Origin: Chloroflexota bacterium
GTDB lineage: Bacteria; Chloroflexota; Dehalococcoidia; Lucifugimonadales; Lucifugimonadaceae
NCBI GenBank assembly: GCA_002721615.1
Contig: PBKW01000011.1
Coordinates: forward strand, 137,211-201,210
DNA length: 64,000 nt
Reading direction: 5' to 3'
In this document: positions 60,496 to 64,000 of the stretch, piece after piece
Layout of the letters: each line of letters starts with the position of its first letter
Numbering within the stretch: the first letter of the stretch is position 1
Notes under the pieces: model-generated
Database searches by the model: none
Seen by the model: only the letters and a program-made list of their open reading frames with translations
What the model was told of the DNA's origin: nothing
Translations under genes and position numbers: made by a program

Positions 60496-62046
60496 ATGAA
60501 TGGATTGATAAGCATAATTGTTTTTATACCTATTTTAGCCTCAATTATTATTTTGGCTTTATTAAGAAATGATAAACTTATTCGAAGATTTTCATTCTCC
60601 ATAGTTTCAATAGAATTGATTCTAACAATCTTTGCATTTTCTTTATACGACAAAGCAAAAGGTGGGATTCAACTAGTAGATTTTATTGAAGGTTGGATAC
60701 CAATTAAAGGTTTTAATGCAAATTATCTAGTAGGAATAGATGGTTTGAGTGCTCCTCTTGTACTTTTAAGTGGAATTTTAGGTGCAGCTGCAGTTTGGGG
60801 ATCTTGGAGAATAAAGAATAGAGTAAAAGAATATTTTGCTTTATTATTATTTCTTCAAGGTGTAGTGATAGGTGTTTTTGTTTCTCTAGATTTACTTCTT
60901 TTCTTTATTTTCTGGGAAGCTGAATTAATACCAATGTATTTTTTGATATCAATTTGGGGTTCTGGAAGAGCTCATTATTCAGCGGCTAAATTCGTAATAT
61001 TTACTTTATTTGCTGGTGCATTATTGATAATTGGAATCTTGGCTATTTATCTATCTCAGGGCATAAATTCTTTTACCATGGTGAGCATTCCTGAATTAAA
61101 TTTACAAGGAATTCCAGAGTTAATGGCAGGAGCTAATTTATTAATTCCTGTTAGTATAATTTTTTGGTTATTCTTTATAAGTTTTGCTATTAAATTACCT
61201 CTTTGGCCTTTACATAGTTGGTTGCCAGATGCTCATACTGATGCACCAACTGCTGTAAGTGTTATGTTAGCTGGGATACTTTTAAAAATGGGCGGATATG
61301 GAATTTTTCGTATATCTTTAGGCTTTTTTAAAAACAGTAGTTTTAACTTTGATATAGCTGCACCTATTTTAGTTATTTTAGGGGCCATCAGTGTGATTTA
61401 TGGAGCTATACTCACTATTAGACAAACTGATTTAAAGAGATTAATTGCATTTAGCAGTGTAAGTCATATGGGTTATGTGATAATAGGTTTTTCTTCGTTG
61501 ATTAGTGTGGTTTCTATAAATGATACTCTTGCTTTAAATGGAGCGGCTTTACAATTATTTACTCATGGAACTATTACAGGTTTGGCATTTTTACTTGTTG
61601 GTTTAGTCTATGATCGTACTCATACTAGATATATTCCTGACCTAGGAGGACTGACTAGTAAAATGCCAATAATAGCTGTATTTTTCTTAATAGCTGGTTT
61701 TGGTTCTTTGGGATTACCTGGATTGAGTGGATTTGTAGCAGAATTGATGATTTTCCTTGGAACTTTTCAGGTAGGAAATATTTTCGCAATAGCCACAGTT
61801 ATTGGTGTCTTCGGAGTAGTTTTAGCTGCTGGATATACCTTATGGATGATTCAGAGGTCTTTTTTTGGGAATAAACCTTCAAAAGAAAGTCCTGTGTCAA
61901 AAGATTTTGAAACCCTTTCTGATATGCATATTCTTGATGTATTACCAGTTTTAGTATTAACAATTCCTATTTTTGTTGTTGGGATTTATCCTAGGTTATT
62001 GACTGACATTATTGAGATAGGGATAAGAGAGATGTTCCTATTATGA
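60496..62046 (+). CDS. nuoM: NADH-quinone oxidoreductase subunit M
   Basis: 516 residues, antiporter-like subunit. Key parts are FIFWEAELIPMYFLISIWG (Glu in the first transport helix), KLPLWPLHSWLPDAHTDAPTAVSVMLAGILLKMGGYG and the Lys/His network. It follows nuoL by 31 nt and overlaps nuoN by four bases (ATGA). Confidence 0.95.
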   Translation: MNGLISIIVFIPILASIIILALLRNDKLIRRFSFSIVSIELILTIFAFSLYDKAKGGIQLVDFIEGWIPIKGFNANYLVGIDGLSAPLVLLSGILGAAAVWGSWRIKNRVKEYFALLLFLQGVVIGVFVSLDLLLFFIFWEAELIPMYFLISIWGSGRAHYSAAKFVIFTLFAGALLIIGILAIYLSQGINSFTMVSIPELNLQGIPELMAGANLLIPVSIIFWLFFISFAIKLPLWPLHSWLPDAHTDAPTAVSVMLAGILLKMGGYGIFRISLGFFKNSSFNFDIAAPILVILGAISVIYGAILTIRQTDLKRLIAFSSVSHMGYVIIGFSSLISVVSINDTLALNGAALQLFTHGTITGLAFLLVGLVYDRTHTRYIPDLGGLTSKMPIIAVFFLIAGFGSLGLPGLSGFVAELMIFLGTFQVGNIFAIATVIGVFGVVLAAGYTLWMIQRSFFGNKPSKESPVSKDFETLSDMHILDVLPVLVLTIPIFVVGIYPRLLTDIIEIGIREMFLL

Positions 62047-63542
62047 GTTTTCAAGATTTTCTTATAATATCCCCTGAAATTGTAATTTCTTTTACAGCAA
62101 TTTCAGTTTTCTTACTTGATTTATTTATAAACAATAAAAAATTTTTAGTTAATGTTTCTATTGCTGGATTACTGTTTTCTTTTATATTGACTTTAGGACT
62201 ATCGAATGGATGGTTAATTGAATCTCCAGGAGTTTATGCATTTTTTTCATCAATTAAATTAGATGAATTTTCTTTGTTCTTTAAAGTTTTAATAATTCTT
62301 TCTGGAGTTGCAGTCATAGGATCTTCAGGTGAATATATTAGTTCCAATATTGAATCTAAGGGAGAATTTTTGGGTCTTCTACTACTTTCTATTACAGGTA
62401 TGCTTCTATTGGTTTCCTCTGTTGAATTAATTACTGTATGGGTTTCTTTAGAGTTAACTGCTATTCCATTAGTAGCTCTAGTAGCTTTAGGTAAGAATGA
62501 TACTTCTTTGGAAGCCTCGCTAAAATTTTTAATTCTTAGTGCTGTTAGTTCTGTAGTGATTCTATATGGTTTGGTATTTTTATATGGATATTCAGGTTCA
62601 ACTTATTTTAATGATATTTTTAGTTATATTTCATCGACAACTAGTTCTCCAGAAGACTTAATAGTTTTGAACTATGGTCTTTTGATTGGAATAATTTTGT
62701 TGGTTCTAGGAATATCCTTTAAGTTAGCTGCTTTTCCTTTTCAAATGTGGGTACCTGATGTATACCAAGGTGCTCCTACACCCATAACGGCTTATCTTTC
62801 AGTAGTAAGTAAAGCAGCTGGTTTTGCGGTTTTATTAAGAATTATTTATTCAGTTTTGGGAGGTAACGACTTTTCTGTGATCCTATCAAATCTATTTTCT
62901 ATTATTGCTGTTTTTTCTATGACTATAGGAAATGTAATGGCATTAAGACAGAATGATATAAAAAGGCTATTAGCTTACAGTACTATAGCTCATGCTGGTT
63001 ATTTATTAATAGGAGTAGCCTCTTTAAATATTTCTGGAATTGGAGAAAATTTATATTCAGGTCCTCAAGGGGTGTTATATTATTTGGCGGGTTATGCTTT
63101 TACTAATTTAACTGCATTTTTATTAATTATTGGTGTATCTAAATCTATTGGAACTTTTGAACTTTCGGGATTTGCTGGTCTCAGAAAAAAATCTCCTCTA
63201 ACTTCTTTTGTTCTTGCAGTCAGTGTTATTTCATTATTAGGTATTCCTCCTACTGTAGGATTCATGTCAAAAATATTTATTTTTTCTGCAGCAGTAAATA
63301 CCAATTTGACTTGGTTAGCAATTGTTGGTGTAATAAATTCTGTTATTTCGGCTTATTATTATTTGAGAATATTGAAAATAGTATTTGTAGATCCAGAAAA
63401 TAATCAATCTGAAATAAAAGTTAGTAAATCAATATCTTTAATTACACTTATAGGTATGATTGGAATACTTCTATTAGGACTTTTTCCTAGTTTAATTCTA
63501 GAAATTGCAGAAATTGCAGTAATGTCGATTGTCAATATTTAG
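62043..63542 (+). CDS. nuoN: NADH-quinone oxidoreductase subunit N
   Basis: 499 residues, antiporter-like subunit with about 14 helices. Motifs are VWVSLELTAIPLVALVAL, FKLAAFPFQMWVPDVYQGAPTPITAYLSVVSKAAGFAVLLR and RQNDIKRLLAYSTIAHAGYLLIG. It is the last nuo gene. Genes for subunits E, F and G (the NADH-oxidising module) are absent from this operon. Confidence 0.95.
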   Translation: MSFQDFLIISPEIVISFTAISVFLLDLFINNKKFLVNVSIAGLLFSFILTLGLSNGWLIESPGVYAFFSSIKLDEFSLFFKVLIILSGVAVIGSSGEYISSNIESKGEFLGLLLLSITGMLLLVSSVELITVWVSLELTAIPLVALVALGKNDTSLEASLKFLILSAVSSVVILYGLVFLYGYSGSTYFNDIFSYISSTTSSPEDLIVLNYGLLIGIILLVLGISFKLAAFPFQMWVPDVYQGAPTPITAYLSVVSKAAGFAVLLRIIYSVLGGNDFSVILSNLFSIIAVFSMTIGNVMALRQNDIKRLLAYSTIAHAGYLLIGVASLNISGIGENLYSGPQGVLYYLAGYAFTNLTAFLLIIGVSKSIGTFELSGFAGLRKKSPLTSFVLAVSVISLLGIPPTVGFMSKIFIFSAAVNTNLTWLAIVGVINSVISAYYYLRILKIVFVDPENNQSEIKVSKSISLITLIGMIGILLLGLFPSLILEIAEIAVMSIVNI

Positions 63543-63597
63543 TTTAAATATTAAGATAATCTCGCGATTCAAATTATTTGACCTTATGTGATTAGAT

Positions 63598-64000
63598 ATG
63601 AATTCTAATATAGAAAATTTTAATTCTCCTAAAAGAGTAGGAATACTTGCTAACCATATCATTCCTCAGGCTGTGGAATTGGGTGAACTTCTTAAGTTTA
63701 ATTTAGACAAGAAAAATTCTTGGTGGGTAAAAAACATAAATGATTTACAGGGAATTTCAAATAATTTGGATGGAACTGATCTTATTATAACCATTGGTGG
63801 AGATGGGACAATCTTAAGAGCTGCTCATATTTTATCTTTAAAAGAAATTCCAATTTTGGGTATAAATATGGGAACAGTGGGTTTTATGTGTGAGATAGAA
63901 GCTTCTGATTGTATAGAAGAACTTCCAAAATATTTGAATGGATCTTTAATTGTTGAAAAAAGAATGATGTTAAGAGCAGAGATAAATAGAAATGGAAAGA
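63598..64000 (+). CDS. nadK: NAD kinase, N-terminal part (3' end outside the window)
   Basis: Makes NADP from NAD and ATP (or polyphosphate). About 134 residues are inside the window. The diagnostic motif ITIGGDGTILRAAHIL starts near residue 63, followed by INMGTVGFMCEIE, which corresponds to the NAD kinase NxGxxGFL element. The ATG at 63598 is 55 nt after nuoN; no strong SD is seen. No stop codon occurs before the end of the window. Confidence 0.93.
   Translation, partial: MNSNIENFNSPKRVGILANHIIPQAVELGELLKFNLDKKNSWWVKNINDLQGISNNLDGTDLIITIGGDGTILRAAHILSLKEIPILGINMGTVGFMCEIEASDCIEELPKYLNGSLIVEKRMMLRAEINRNGK

Noticed and set aside
1-64000. CRISPR arrays, insertion sequences, phage genes or attachment sites
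   Set aside because: I saw no regularly spaced repeats, transposase or integrase sequences and no tRNA-linked duplication anywhere in the window.

Overview
The window is 64 kb of very AT-rich bacterial chromosome (about 30% G+C judged by eye). It uses the standard bacterial code and is densely packed, with many 0-20 nt gaps, ATGA or TAATG stop/start overlaps, and several TTG starts with good Shine-Dalgarno (SD) sequences. There are no insertion sequences, phage genes or CRISPR arrays. The organism looks like a streamlined free-living, probably marine, aerobic heterotroph. Five enolase-superfamily sugar-acid dehydratase paralogs, SMP-30-like lactonases, several Cys-lipoproteins, an LprG/P55-like lipoprotein-transporter pair and a double-length ThyX-like protein together suggest Chloroflexota of the SAR202 (Dehalococcoidia) type. 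That placement is an inference from gene content, not a phylogeny.

Layout. 1-938: end of aconitase. 943-4518 (-): sugar-acid operon (enolase-superfamily enzyme, TIM-barrel isomerase, large RidA-like protein, SDR39U1-type epimerase). 4606-8369: SDR, gpmA, ispH and an MFS transporter. 8548-15554 (+): prs, secA, an unknown gene, valS. 15557-19779 (-): cofactor operon acpS-nnrDE-coaX-coaBC plus a small unknown protein. 19870-25615 (+): folD, pyruvate dehydrogenase-type E1alpha/E1beta/E2, tandem ThyX-like protein. 25618-28799 (-): SirB1-like protein, 42-residue zinc-ribbon microprotein, LprG-like lipoprotein, P55-like MFS. 28872-31546 (+): promoter, TPP riboswitch and a ThiZXY-like thiamin-precursor ABC importer. 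31543-39278: accessory catabolism (two SMP-30 paralogs, ornithine cyclodeaminase-like, EamA transporter, M24 peptidase, MocA-like, XdhC, enolase-superfamily). 39378-39454: tRNA with anticodon CAU. 39752-40595 (-): a 1-Cys-type peroxiredoxin behind a probable cysteine-codon attenuator. 40604-41934 (-): molybdopterin oxidoreductase plus flavin reductase. 42017-46318: SDR and three more enolase-superfamily genes. 46450-52854: exported VWA-like protein, lipoprotein cyclophilin, lipB, threonine synthase, GNAT, zinc alcohol dehydrogenase. 52938-63542 (+): complex I operon nuoABCDHIJK-(small gene)-LMN without nuoEFG. 63598-end: nadK, cut by the window.

How the genes work together. The core blocks supply central carbon flow (aconitase, PGAM, PDH), cofactors (CoA, ACP loading, NAD(P)HX repair, thiamin-precursor uptake, lipoate, folate C1, NADP) and respiration. 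The accessory blocks look suited to oxidising diverse sugar acids.

The most notable signal is at 40421-40595 on the minus strand. A promoter places the transcript start at the ATG of a 28-residue peptide containing CCCNCC. A 9-bp terminator with a T tract follows, together with a competing 6-bp pairing, and then the peroxiredoxin gene. This is the layout of a leaderless cysteine-responsive attenuator. Other good leads are the split active-site motif of the tandem ThyX protein, the LprG/P55-like pair, the zinc-ribbon microprotein and the TPP riboswitch whose 3' end doubles as the ribosome binding site.
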